Positions 1-9,131 of a stretch of DNA of 47,954 nt are shown here, piece by piece. Under the pieces are notes generated by a model that saw nothing but the letters and a program-made list of their open reading frames with translations, did not search any database and had not been told where the DNA came from. The DNA is from Pirellulales bacterium (GTDB lineage Bacteria; Planctomycetota; Planctomycetia; Pirellulales; Thermoguttaceae): assembly GCA_016935315.1 (NCBI GenBank), contig JAFGRD010000136.1, positions 1 through 47,954 of the forward strand, written 5' to 3'. The position numbers and the translations under genes are program-made. Position 1 is the first letter of the stretch. Every line of letters begins with the position of its first letter.

Positions 1-83
1 AACACGGCGAAAACTACGGCAAATAGGCATCACGCTCACCCAGTTGAAACGATGCTGCTGGGACTCGACTTAGCGTTGTAGTA

Positions 84-3000
84 CTAGCGTTCCCATTGCT
101 TGAAGCGTTCAACGGCCAGCAGCACGTCGTTGCGGCGTTTTTCGAAGACGGCGAACAGGGCGATGATCGCGGCGCCCAGCAAGATGCAGCAGGTCCAGAA
201 GATCCAGATTTGCCCTTGCTCGAGGGCTGCGTAGACGATCATCCGCACGATCACCACCGAGAGGAACGTGACGCCGAGGTACAAGAACGCCCGTACCCGC
301 AACAGCACGCCCGCCAACACGCCGGCCACTGAAAGCCCGATCAGCACCAGCGGCAGCAGGATCGATTGCTCGTAGATTCCCCGCATGAACTCGGTCGTGG
401 ACGAGACGTAGATCACGGCCAGGGCCAGGTATCGCAGGCCCGTGCGTTGGGCCTCGCTGAGCCGCCCGCGGTCGAGGTGTTCGGCCACCAGCACGGCTAG
501 GGCGATCGGGATCAGCCAGAGCTGTGGATGCCGGAAGAAGTCGATTCCCATCTCGTGCCACGCGACCCAGAGCCCCGTGTTGCCGGCCACGATCGCCAGC
601 ACGCCCAGCCCCAACGACCGGCGGCTGACGGCTATGTAGCCGTAGAACAGACCCATTAGGAACCAGAGAACGGGCGTGCGGCCGATCAGGGCCAAGGGCC
701 AGCTCGGATCGGGCATAAACCAGAAGGCCACCGCCGGCGCCAGCGGCAGCAGCAGGGCCGTTCGTCGCAGCGGCTCGGAGAGCACGGGCATCTTGCGCCG
801 CTGGAACCACTCGCTCAGCCCGGCCCCGCCAAAGGCCACCGCCATCACGATCAGCATCCAGAACTGCCGCACCAGCCCCCGCGTGAACAGCCAGGGCATC
901 GTCAGCCAGATGTGCAGGCCGATCAAGGCCGCCAGCACTTCGGCCGCGTAGACGTACAGCGCCCGCTGCCGGTCGCCCCCTTGCAGCGGGTCCCAATCGG
1001 GACGCACCGCGAAAGCGATGCACCCGGCCGCCAGGGCCGCCAGGCCGACCGCTACTACGCCAATCGCCGACCAGTGCATGGGTACACCTTCGGCCGGGTC
1101 GAACCGCAGGACCTCTTGCCCCAGCACCAGGACCAGCATCGTCGCCGCCAAGGCGCCGAAGGCGGGCGTCATCCGCCGGCCGGCAGCCGCCCACTCGCTG
1201 GTCGCGGAGAGCACCCGTCCGAGTACGAAGCTTGCTACCAGAGTCATCGCCACCGCCGCCACCATCACGATCACGCTGCGATGCAACCAGGGGGCTCGCT
1301 GCGGGACCAGCCACGCGAAGCCGATTTCGCTGAGCAACACGAATCCAAGCCCTAAGGCGGCCTGTTGCCAATCCTGCCGCCATGGCTGTCTACTGCGCCC
1401 CGCGACCAGCACCGCCGCGGCCATCAACAACACGGCGGCCAGCGGCCCCGCGGCCTGTCCGACCGGCCAACCGAGTGTTTGATGGAACACGGCGGCGAAG
1501 CGATCGTCCAGCGAGATCCATGCGCTGAGCACGACCGCGGGCGCGGCCACGGCGGCCGTCGCCGCCGCGAACCCGTGGGCCGGCCAGCGCCGGCTTTCTT
1601 CGGGAATCCGCAGCGCCCGCCAGGCCTCCTTCATCCGGGGCAGGAGTTCCTCCAGCACAGCGGTCACCAGCACAAATCCGGCCAGCTCGACGCTCGCCGC
1701 GAAGCAGAGGTGGCGAGGGTCCAGCTCCCGGGCACAGAGCCCCATGCCAACGGCCGAGAGCCCCAACAGGTAGAGTCCCGGCAGCGTAAAGCGGGATGAG
1801 CGGTCCCAGAGGCAAACCGCCGCCGCGGCGGCCGTGGCGGCCAAGGCAATCCAGTCCAGCCGGTCAATCGCGACTCGCGGCACTTCGATCAGATCGCAGA
1901 CCACACTCAGCGCCACGACCACGGCAACCGTACCGGCCGCGACTCCGGCCGCCAGGTGGGCAAACGGCAACGGGCGGCCGTCGACCTGCACGTGGGGCAC
2001 GGCCTCTCGGCGCACCAGCGACAACAGCGACCAGACGACCGAGCCCGCCGCCAGGCAGAGCACGTTGGTGTGGACGAAACCGGCCAGCGTCAACGGCTTC
2101 TGCCAGGCCAGCCACGCGATCACGCCGGCAGTGTTCAATAGCAGTCCGGAGAAAAAGACATAGGCGGGCTGACGCCGCCAGACGGCCACCGCGCCAGCCA
2201 TCAGGCTAACACCGAGAATCACCCCGCCGGACCACCAAGGCTTCTGCGGATCGCCCGTCGCGTGGAGCACGGCCAGCGCGAGCGCGGCCGCGCCGATGGC
2301 GGTCACCCAGCCCTGCACCAACGGGCCGGGCAACAGGTGGCCGCCAGCCTCCGTGGGCAAGAAGATGTTGCCGTCGTCCCGGGCAGGAAGCCGCAGCCGC
2401 TTGCCCAGGATTCCCAGAGCCAGCACGACCAGGCCGACCAAAGTCCAGGCGATGCAAAGCGTATGGTATTCGGCCCACGGGACATCGGCAGCCCGGCCGC
2501 CGAGTTGGCCCGCGCGGCAAGCGGCCAGCACGCCGGCCCCCAGCCCCAGCCCGACCACGACGTGCAGCAGTTCGCCAGGCAGCGTCCGCCACAGATACCA
2601 ACCGGCGGCGGCCACCGCCAGCAACAACGCCAGCCAGCCCGGAGCCTCGGCCAGACGGGCCATAGCCTCGGGCAGCGAGCCGGGCGTGTGGACCAGCCAG
2701 ACCACCGGGGCGACCAGCAGCACGATGTTGCCGATCTGCGGCAACGTGATTTGCGCGGCCAGCAGGGGGCTCTGGCCAAGGGTAAACTCGTGAAGCTGAT
2801 ACAGTCGGCGGCGGACCGCCAGCCAGACCAACCCCACGCCGGCCGAGGCGATCACGTTGGCCTGCACCAGCCGCAGCCACCAATCGGCGAGGCTGTCGGT
2901 TCGGCGGTGGAAGTACCAGACGACCAACGATGCAGCCAGATTCACACCGAACGCGGCCGAGAAGGCCCAGCCCTCGCGGCGCCGCCACACGGCCATGGTG

Positions 3001-6000
3001 GCTCCGGCGGCGCTGGCCGTGGCGATGGCCCCGGCGGCCCAGAGCAGTTCCTGGTAGCTCTCGTGCAGCCAGGCGGCCTTCAGCCCCAGCAGCACGGCCA
3101 GGATGCCGGCGATGCGAACCCAAACGGCGGCCGCGCGGATCAGGGCCTGCGGTGGTCCCTGGGCGTCGGGCAACGTCCGCACCGAGGCGACCCACCAGGT
3201 CGCCGAGACGATGAACCATGCATAGGCCGCCCAGCCGAGCATCAGCGTGCGATAGCCCCACAGCGGCCATCCCCAACGCACGCACAGCCACTGGACGGTG
3301 CAGGCCAGCAGCCCCAGTACGGTCATGCCCGTCAGCCCGACCACTTGCGGCGGCAGCCGGCGGCCCAACTGGAGTTGCCGAAATACGTACGCTGCTGCCA
3401 GCAAGACCAGGGCGATCCAGCCGATGGGCCTGCCCGCCGCCGCGGTCCATGCTTGCGACGGCGGCCCCAGCGGCTGCAACAGAGTCAGGCCGGCCAGGGC
3501 GGGCACGATCAGCAGCACGTTGCCGGCGGCGGCCATGGCGAGCTGCACGCGCATCAACACGCGGGCCAAGCCCGTCTCGGGATCCTCTCGCCAGATGTCC
3601 AACCAGCTTCGAACCGCCAGCCAGCCGCCGGCCCAAACGGCTGCGGTGATCGTGGCCAGTTGGATCAGCGTGACAGACTCCTGGATCCTGAACAGCCGGG
3701 CGCCGGTCGTGACGCTCAGGGCATAGCCCAGCGTGACGATCATCTCGGCGACCAACCCCGCCGAAAAGGCGTAGGCGGCCGAGCGCTCGCGCAGGGCGAA
3801 GCCGACCAGCCCCGCCAGGACCAGGGCCAACGGCAACAGGTAGGAGACGCTGGGGCCGATTCGGTCGAAAAACGACGAAGCAGCCGGGCCGGCCGGCGCG
3901 ATGCCGCCAAATTGCAGGATCGCCGCCGCCAGCGTCACGGCCAGAACGACGGCGGCGGTGGTGGCCAGCAGTGTCGCCCGGGCGGTGCTCGGTCCTTCGG
4001 GGCCCACGTCCAGGTGGGCGCCCATCCGGCGCGCCAAGGCCAGCAGGTGTTTCCGCCCCCAGATGGCCGTGGCACAGCCGACAAAACAGAACGCCGATCC
4101 CCAGCGCAGCGCGGAAGCGACCGACTGATGATGGGTGCCGAGACCGCCAGCGATCAGACCGGGTACCGTAGCGGCCAACAACAGGCTGCTGGTCATCGAG
4201 ATTCGCCAACGATACCAAAGCGTCGCTGCCATCACGGCCGCCATTACTGCCAGCACCATCCACGCGCCACCGCCGACGGCCGCATGTTGCAGGCTCAGGG
4301 TGGCTGTGGCAGCGCTGCCCGGCAGCAACTCCTCCCGGATGCCCGGCAACAGGAACCAGCCGACCGACAGCAACAGGCCGCAGACAACGGCGTGGCGAAC
4401 GATCCGATCGACCGAGGGGCCATGGGGCTCCAGCAGGACTCGTGCCACGCGATGGTTGCGCAGCACGATCCGCGCCGCCATCCATCCCAGACAGAAGGCC
4501 CCCAGGACGATTCCATAGGCCTGGAGGCTGTAGGGGTGAAGCAGATCCTCGAGGGCGCCGGAAACCCAATCGCGGCCCTTCAACCAGGCCGTGGTTGCCG
4601 TGACGGCGGCCATGGCCAGCATCGCCTGGTGGGCGGAAAAAAGCAGTAGGTGGCGATGCCGCCAGGCGATCACCAGCCAGATCGCCGCGAGCCAGAATAG
4701 GCACAGCGCCAGCGACCAGGTGCTTTGCAGTTTCGCAAACGGCAGCACCGGCAGAACCAGCACTGACGAGAGCAGGGCCGTTTCGCTCAGCGGCTTGACG
4801 AACACCCGGCCGGTCATGTCGTCGGCCTTGGGCGCCAGCAGCGCCAACGGGTGTCGAGGAGGAGCAGACTGGATCGACGCCTCGGATCCGGCCTCCGTTC
4901 GGCTCCCAGGCCAGAGGTCCAGCACGATCGCGGCCGCAACGGCCAACGTCGAATGGGCCAGCAGCGCAACCAACCACGGCTGGTCGACCAGCTCAGCGTA
5001 GTTAAGCGCCAAGGTGTGCCCCAGCCCGGCCAGGAGGATCATCGAGCCCGCCCAGGTCCGCTCCGGCGAGCGATATCCCCAGGCCAAGAGCAGGTACAGC
5101 GTGGCCAGCAGTATCGCCGTCAGCGCCGGCCAGGGCGACGGAGATTCAGCGATGGCAGCGCGGTCGAACCAGACGGTGGCCAGACCGAGCGCCAGCGCCG
5201 CCGGAGCCACGATCTCGGCCACCTGCCGCAGCGGGACGCGATACCGGTCGATCAGCGACGGGGACCTCAGGACGCGGAGATCGGCCTGCCATGGTGCGCC
5301 CGGGGCGTGGCCGCAGCGCGCGCCCAGTACTGCCGCGATCGCACCCATCGCCAGGGCTTCTGCAGCCAGCAACGTTGCCCACGCCGGGCCGACGTGACCC
5401 GACTGCCACCACAGCAGCCACAGGGAACCGGCGGTCAGCAACCCGAGACCGAGATAGCTCAACTCGGCGCGGCGCCATCGGGCGACCAGCATCAGGCTAC
5501 CGGTGCCGTACAGGGCGTAGAGAATCGTCGCCCGTAAGGCGTCGGCCCCGCCGCTTCGCAGCCCGTGGAAGGTCACCAGCATCAGGCCCACCACCGCCAT
5601 CACGCCGCAGCCGACGGCGTAGACCAGGCCGTCTCGCCGCCGGCCGTGCCGGGCGAGCCACTCGGCGGCCAGCCCCAAGACGACAAACAGCCCGCCCAGG
5701 GCTGTGCCGCTGCTGGCGTCGATCAACAACCGCAACATCTGCCGACCGCCGGATTGCAGCGGCAGATCGTTGTAGATCATGTGGAAGCCGGTCAGGTAGA
5801 CGATGATTCCGCAGGCGATCGCTCCCGCGTGCAAAGCGTACAGGCGGTAGCGGAAGGCGGCCAGCAGCAGCGCCACCGCGTTGAGCGTGCCGACCAGGAG
5901 AATCCACAACGGGTGCGGCCAAGCCATGGCCAACGCCGCCAGCATGGCGACCATGCCCAGCAACGCAACGGTCGTGCCGGCCACGTGAAAAGCGCCCAGC

Positions 6001-7415
6001 CTGTCGTCGCGGCGGGTGCCGACGACGACGGTCAGCCCGGCGGCCAGGATCGGCAAACCGGCCAGGGCCAACGGCATCGACAACCGATCGATCGCCACGG
6101 CGGCGTCACCCGCCTTGGCAAACGACAGCCCCAACGCGACGGCCGTGGCAAAGGCGGCCGTGCCGAGCAACGTGAACAGGGCCGCAACCTGCTCGGCACC
6201 CAATCGCTTCTCTGGCGAAAGCCGATACAGATAACCCCCGACCGCAACCGCGAAGCACGCCACCGTGAGGCATCCGACCACCACGAACAACGCCGGGGCC
6301 GAATCGGCGCCAATCCAACGGTGCACGACCAGCACGCCGGCCGAGCTGGCCAGCACGCCGAACACTTGCAGCCAACGCCCCTCCGGCACCAGCACCTGGG
6401 CGGCCAGGCCGATCAGCCACGCAAACAGCCCCAGCGCGATCAACTCCATGGCAAACGCGGAGAGTCGCCACGGGCCGGCCATGGCCAGGAAGTCCAACGG
6501 CACCAGCAGCGTGGCGATGACCAGCAGGCCGCGGCTGGTCGATTCCAGCTTCCAGCGATGATGGGCGTAGAGCCCCACGCCGAACACGGCCGACGAAATG
6601 GCGGCGAATATGAGGAACTGGAAATAGGGAATGTGCTTCAACGTTTCGCGCAGACTAACCACCAGCGCCACCGAGGAGCCGACGATCAACAGCCCGCCGA
6701 TCAACTCGCCCCAGCGGATGTTCCGCTCTTCCATGAACCCGGCCATCAACTCTGCCCAAGATCGTCTGGGCGCCGGCGGTTCAGGCGGCGGTTGCGGTAT
6801 TGGCGCGGTGGCAGTCGCCCGGGGCACAGGTGACACCGCTTGCGGCTGCGTAGGGGCCTTTGGCTGCTCGCCGACCTTCGGTTTGAGGGCAACCTGTGGC
6901 CTCGCTGCGACCCGCGGCTCAGTCGGCGTGATTGGCCGCGCCGCAGCCAGCGGTTTCTCCTCGACGATCTCCGCGACAACGAATCCGTCTTTGGGCTCGG
7001 TTGCCGGCCGCAAAGTGGGAGCGACGGGAGCGACCGCAGCGGCCTGCGCGTCCGGTGCCGGCGGCTGAAGCAGCCGTTGGCGATAGCGGTCGACCCGGGC
7101 CAGCAGATTCTGGACGACTTCGGCCTTCAGCGCGCCGGTCTCGCGAAACCGATGTAGCTGGCGGTAGAGGGCCTCGAGATCGGACAACTCGACGGCCAGC
7201 GGGCCGCGCAGATCCCGGCCGCACCACTGACAGCGATCCTCGGTACTGAGCGTCCTCTGTCTGCAGAAGCAGCATCGCTGCCAATCTTCACCGCGTTGCG
7301 GCTTCGGTGTTCCCCGCAGGACGCGGATCAGGCGGGCGACCAGCGCCCAGATGGCGTGGCCGACTAACGTTACCACTACCAGAATCACCGCCCCCCAGAG
7401 AATCACATCGCCCAT
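84..7415 (-). CDS. Giant polytopic membrane protein with N-terminal zinc ribbon
   Basis: About 2443 residues. I do not recognise a named family with assigned function. Residues 1-30 form one membrane segment. A treble-clef or zinc-ribbon-like cysteine set follows (C48, C49, C51 and C62, C65), then a short helical segment and a long Pro/Ala-rich linker (roughly 120-225). The remaining 2200 residues are an almost unbroken series of hydrophobic segments, well over 50 predicted helices, separated by short basic or proline-containing loops. The same pattern recurs (helix pairs with W/R-rich loops), so internal duplication is plausible. I chose the ATG at 7415 rather than the in-frame ATG at 7541 because AGGAG lies about 8 bases upstream and the protein then begins directly with a membrane segment. 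It stands alone, facing away from the redox operon. It could be an envelope scaffold or transporter; function unknown. Confidence 0.8.
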   Translation of the reverse strand: MGDVILWGAVILVVVTLVGHAIWALVARLIRVLRGTPKPQRGEDWQRCCFCRQRTLSTEDRCQWCGRDLRGPLAVELSDLEALYRQLHRFRETGALKAEVVQNLLARVDRYRQRLLQPPAPDAQAAAVAPVAPTLRPATEPKDGFVVAEIVEEKPLAAARPITPTEPRVAARPQVALKPKVGEQPKAPTQPQAVSPVPRATATAPIPQPPPEPPAPRRSWAELMAGFMEERNIRWGELIGGLLIVGSSVALVVSLRETLKHIPYFQFLIFAAISSAVFGVGLYAHHRWKLESTSRGLLVIATLLVPLDFLAMAGPWRLSAFAMELIALGLFAWLIGLAAQVLVPEGRWLQVFGVLASSAGVLVVHRWIGADSAPALFVVVGCLTVACFAVAVGGYLYRLSPEKRLGAEQVAALFTLLGTAAFATAVALGLSFAKAGDAAVAIDRLSMPLALAGLPILAAGLTVVVGTRRDDRLGAFHVAGTTVALLGMVAMLAALAMAWPHPLWILLVGTLNAVALLLAAFRYRLYALHAGAIACGIIVYLTGFHMIYNDLPLQSGGRQMLRLLIDASSGTALGGLFVVLGLAAEWLARHGRRRDGLVYAVGCGVMAVVGLMLVTFHGLRSGGADALRATILYALYGTGSLMLVARWRRAELSYLGLGLLTAGSLWLLWWQSGHVGPAWATLLAAEALAMGAIAAVLGARCGHAPGAPWQADLRVLRSPSLIDRYRVPLRQVAEIVAPAALALGLATVWFDRAAIAESPSPWPALTAILLATLYLLLAWGYRSPERTWAGSMILLAGLGHTLALNYAELVDQPWLVALLAHSTLAVAAAIVLDLWPGSRTEAGSEASIQSAPPRHPLALLAPKADDMTGRVFVKPLSETALLSSVLVLPVLPFAKLQSTWSLALCLFWLAAIWLVIAWRHRHLLLFSAHQAMLAMAAVTATTAWLKGRDWVSGALEDLLHPYSLQAYGIVLGAFCLGWMAARIVLRNHRVARVLLEPHGPSVDRIVRHAVVCGLLLSVGWFLLPGIREELLPGSAATATLSLQHAAVGGGAWMVLAVMAAVMAATLWYRWRISMTSSLLLAATVPGLIAGGLGTHHQSVASALRWGSAFCFVGCATAIWGRKHLLALARRMGAHLDVGPEGPSTARATLLATTAAVVLAVTLAAAILQFGGIAPAGPAASSFFDRIGPSVSYLLPLALVLAGLVGFALRERSAAYAFSAGLVAEMIVTLGYALSVTTGARLFRIQESVTLIQLATITAAVWAGGWLAVRSWLDIWREDPETGLARVLMRVQLAMAAAGNVLLIVPALAGLTLLQPLGPPSQAWTAAAGRPIGWIALVLLAAAYVFRQLQLGRRLPPQVVGLTGMTVLGLLACTVQWLCVRWGWPLWGYRTLMLGWAAYAWFIVSATWWVASVRTLPDAQGPPQALIRAAAVWVRIAGILAVLLGLKAAWLHESYQELLWAAGAIATASAAGATMAVWRRREGWAFSAAFGVNLAASLVVWYFHRRTDSLADWWLRLVQANVIASAGVGLVWLAVRRRLYQLHEFTLGQSPLLAAQITLPQIGNIVLLVAPVVWLVHTPGSLPEAMARLAEAPGWLALLLAVAAAGWYLWRTLPGELLHVVVGLGLGAGVLAACRAGQLGGRAADVPWAEYHTLCIAWTLVGLVVLALGILGKRLRLPARDDGNIFLPTEAGGHLLPGPLVQGWVTAIGAAALALAVLHATGDPQKPWWSGGVILGVSLMAGAVAVWRRQPAYVFFSGLLLNTAGVIAWLAWQKPLTLAGFVHTNVLCLAAGSVVWSLLSLVRREAVPHVQVDGRPLPFAHLAAGVAAGTVAVVVALSVVCDLIEVPRVAIDRLDWIALAATAAAAAVCLWDRSSRFTLPGLYLLGLSAVGMGLCARELDPRHLCFAASVELAGFVLVTAVLEELLPRMKEAWRALRIPEESRRWPAHGFAAATAAVAAPAVVLSAWISLDDRFAAVFHQTLGWPVGQAAGPLAAVLLMAAAVLVAGRSRQPWRQDWQQAALGLGFVLLSEIGFAWLVPQRAPWLHRSVIVMVAAVAMTLVASFVLGRVLSATSEWAAAGRRMTPAFGALAATMLVLVLGQEVLRFDPAEGVPMHWSAIGVVAVGLAALAAGCIAFAVRPDWDPLQGGDRQRALYVYAAEVLAALIGLHIWLTMPWLFTRGLVRQFWMLIVMAVAFGGAGLSEWFQRRKMPVLSEPLRRTALLLPLAPAVAFWFMPDPSWPLALIGRTPVLWFLMGLFYGYIAVSRRSLGLGVLAIVAGNTGLWVAWHEMGIDFFRHPQLWLIPIALAVLVAEHLDRGRLSEAQRTGLRYLALAVIYVSSTTEFMRGIYEQSILLPLVLIGLSVAGVLAGVLLRVRAFLYLGVTFLSVVIVRMIVYAALEQGQIWIFWTCCILLGAAIIALFAVFEKRRNDVLLAVERFKQWER

Positions 7416-7909
7416 GGCCGAGGCTCCTGTATTCAGTCTCTCTGAGGAACACTGGCTCCCGGGGCGCGGCGATACAACGCGCCGGCCAGAGACCGGGTCG
7501 TCGCCCCATCGGCTTCCCGGCGATCGAGACTGCCGAGGCAAGTCGCAAGTCGTTGGTTAAGCTTACGTTAAGCAATGGCAAGGGGGGAATCACGCGGCGC
7601 CTGTCCGGGGCGGCGGTCGGAAAGGCAGCGGCGAGGGTGGAACGATGCCCCCGATGGCTTGCGTCGACAAACCAAGAAAAATCCTTAAAAAAGACAGGGT
7701 GGATCCGCACGCATCGTCTTGCCAAACCAGGCAGGCTGGACTTCAGGAACTGCCGCCGCTGGCCGCCGGCTCCCGGCGCCCTAATTGCCTTGACAACAAC
7801 GCTTTCGGTCGGCTAGCATGAAACTGCTGCGGCTATGTGCTTGCCCGCCAGCCAACCGTCCCATTTGCCTTCTTTGTTCCTTGCCACAGACAGCCGAAGG
7901 AGTGTTCGC
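7416..7909. other. Intergenic region between divergent genes
   Basis: 494 bases without a supported gene. It carries the divergent control regions for the giant membrane protein and the redox operon. Visible items are the promoter-like element at 7790-7819, and around 7556-7573 two copies of GTTAAGC spaced 11 bases apart, which also form a partly palindromic GCTTACGTTAAGC. No good promoter for the reverse gene was recognised. Confidence 0.5.
7790..7819 (+). promoter_or_regulatory. Candidate sigma-70-type promoter of the AKR/cytochrome operon
   Basis: A perfect TTGACA at 7790-7795 is followed after 18 bases by TAGCAT (7814-7819), a 4/6 match to the -10 consensus. A start near 7826 would give a leader of about 85 bases before the first AKR gene at 7910. 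The match is by eye; planctomycete promoter preferences are not well enough known to me to be firmer. Confidence 0.4.
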
Positions 7910-9016
7910 ATGTCAGAGAAAGTGACTCGTCGGGAATTCGTCCGCGATAGTGCGGTGGCCGCTGCCTCCGTGGCGGCCGGGCTTACCGCCACGTACACCG
8001 TGGCTACCGGCAATCCCGCTCAGGCCGACACTAGCGCGATCCTGAACTACAACGCCGACATGGAGTACCGCCGCTGCGGCAAGACCGACTGGATGACCTC
8101 TGCCGTCTGTCTGGGCGGACACTGGAAGCGGGTCAACACGGTCGTGCCGGGCCTGTTCGACGGGCGCAGTTGGCTCAGCGCCAAGCTGGACAGCACCGAC
8201 TTCGAGCAGAACCGCTACGACGTGGTCACTCGCTGCATCGAGCGCGGAATCAACTACATCGACGCTTGCACCAGCCAGGAAGTCATCATGTACGCCAAGG
8301 CCCTGAAAGGCCGCCGCGACAAAATGCACTTGGGCTACTCCTGGTATCAGAACGAGGTTCGTAACGGGGCCTGGCGAACGGTCGAGAAGCTGAAGGAGAG
8401 CTTTAACAACGGCTTGAAGGAGGCCGGGCTGGAATACGTCGATCTATGGCGAATCACCATGCACGAGCAGAGCAGCCGCCATAGCCAGGCCGAGGTCGAG
8501 CAGACAATGAAGGCCTTGGAGTGGGCCAAGAAGGAGGGCCGGGCACGTTTCACCGGCATCTCTTCGCACGACCGCCCGCACATCAAAATGATGATCGAGA
8601 CCTACCCCGAAGCGCTCGACGTCATCGTAACGCCCTACACGGCCAAGACGAAGGTGATCGAGGACGAGACCGGGCTGTGGGCGGCGATGAAGAAGCTCGA
8701 TGTGGGCTGGTTCGGCATCAAGCCTTTCGCCAGCAACTCGCTGTTTAGGGGAACCAGCGCGCCGGACGACCCGAACTTCGACGAGGACAACCGGCTGGCC
8801 CGCCTGGCCATCCGCTACATCCTCTGCAACCCGGCGATCACGGCTCCGATTCCCGGCATGATCACGCCCCAACAGGTCGACAACGTGGCCCTGGCCGTCA
8901 AGGAGCGCCGCGCACTGGACGTGGAAGAGAAGGCCGAGTTGGATCGGGCCATGGACCGCGCCTGGGCCAACATGCCTTACCACTATCGGTGGCTGAAGGA
9001 CTGGGAATACGTTTAG
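7910..9016 (+). CDS. Tat-exported aldo/keto-reductase-fold protein (paralogue 1)
   Basis: 368 residues. The N terminus MSEKVTRREFVRDSA carries a twin-arginine motif (R7-R8), followed by an Ala-rich hydrophobic stretch and an AQA cleavage site near residue 39, so export to the periplasm in folded form is expected. The rest follows the AKR barrel: the R-x-G-x-T-x-x-x-S opening, the INYIDAC strand, ALKGRRDK, YVDLW, GRARFTGISSH and a late IPGM segment. The Asp of the catalytic tetrad is present (YIDAC). The usual Tyr after it is missing, the ATK lysine is replaced in HLGYS, and His sits two residues late (LWRITMH). The ATG at 7910 has GAAGGAG upstream; longer in-frame starts would bury the Tat motif. 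It is the first gene of a likely seven-gene operon. Ordinary NADPH-dependent carbonyl reduction is doubtful. Confidence 0.85.
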   Translation: MSEKVTRREFVRDSAVAAASVAAGLTATYTVATGNPAQADTSAILNYNADMEYRRCGKTDWMTSAVCLGGHWKRVNTVVPGLFDGRSWLSAKLDSTDFEQNRYDVVTRCIERGINYIDACTSQEVIMYAKALKGRRDKMHLGYSWYQNEVRNGAWRTVEKLKESFNNGLKEAGLEYVDLWRITMHEQSSRHSQAEVEQTMKALEWAKKEGRARFTGISSHDRPHIKMMIETYPEALDVIVTPYTAKTKVIEDETGLWAAMKKLDVGWFGIKPFASNSLFRGTSAPDDPNFDEDNRLARLAIRYILCNPAITAPIPGMITPQQVDNVALAVKERRALDVEEKAELDRAMDRAWANMPYHYRWLKDWEYV

Positions 9017-9052
9017 TGGAGCTGTCCTGGCAGGCGGGCTTGGAGCAAACGC

Positions 9053-9087
9053 TGCGCGTGGGCAGGCGATGGGCCTGCCCATGTGCG
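9053..9087 (+). other. Long intercistronic hairpin between AKR paralogues 1 and 2
   Basis: TGGGCAGGC (9059-9067) and GCCTGCCCA (9073-9081) are perfect inverted arms around a 5-base loop. The pairing extends outward to 9053 and 9087 with three G-U pairs, giving about 15 base pairs. No T-run follows, so a classical terminator is unlikely. An mRNA processing or stabilising structure, or a REP-like element, fits better. Confidence 0.6.
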
Positions 9088-9131
9088 CAGAGAGGATCGC
9101 CGTGGAACCAGAACGACGGGAGGATCTGACC

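Noticed and set aside
2206-4977. Long open frames on both strands (about 800-920 codons) inside the giant membrane protein gene
   Set aside because: They overlap a frame with clear membrane-protein composition, are rich in Arg/Gly/Pro/Ala and lack domains; this is normal for GC-rich DNA.
9053-9087. Intrinsic terminator after the first AKR gene
   Set aside because: No T-run follows the stem on the plus strand and the downstream genes look co-transcribed.
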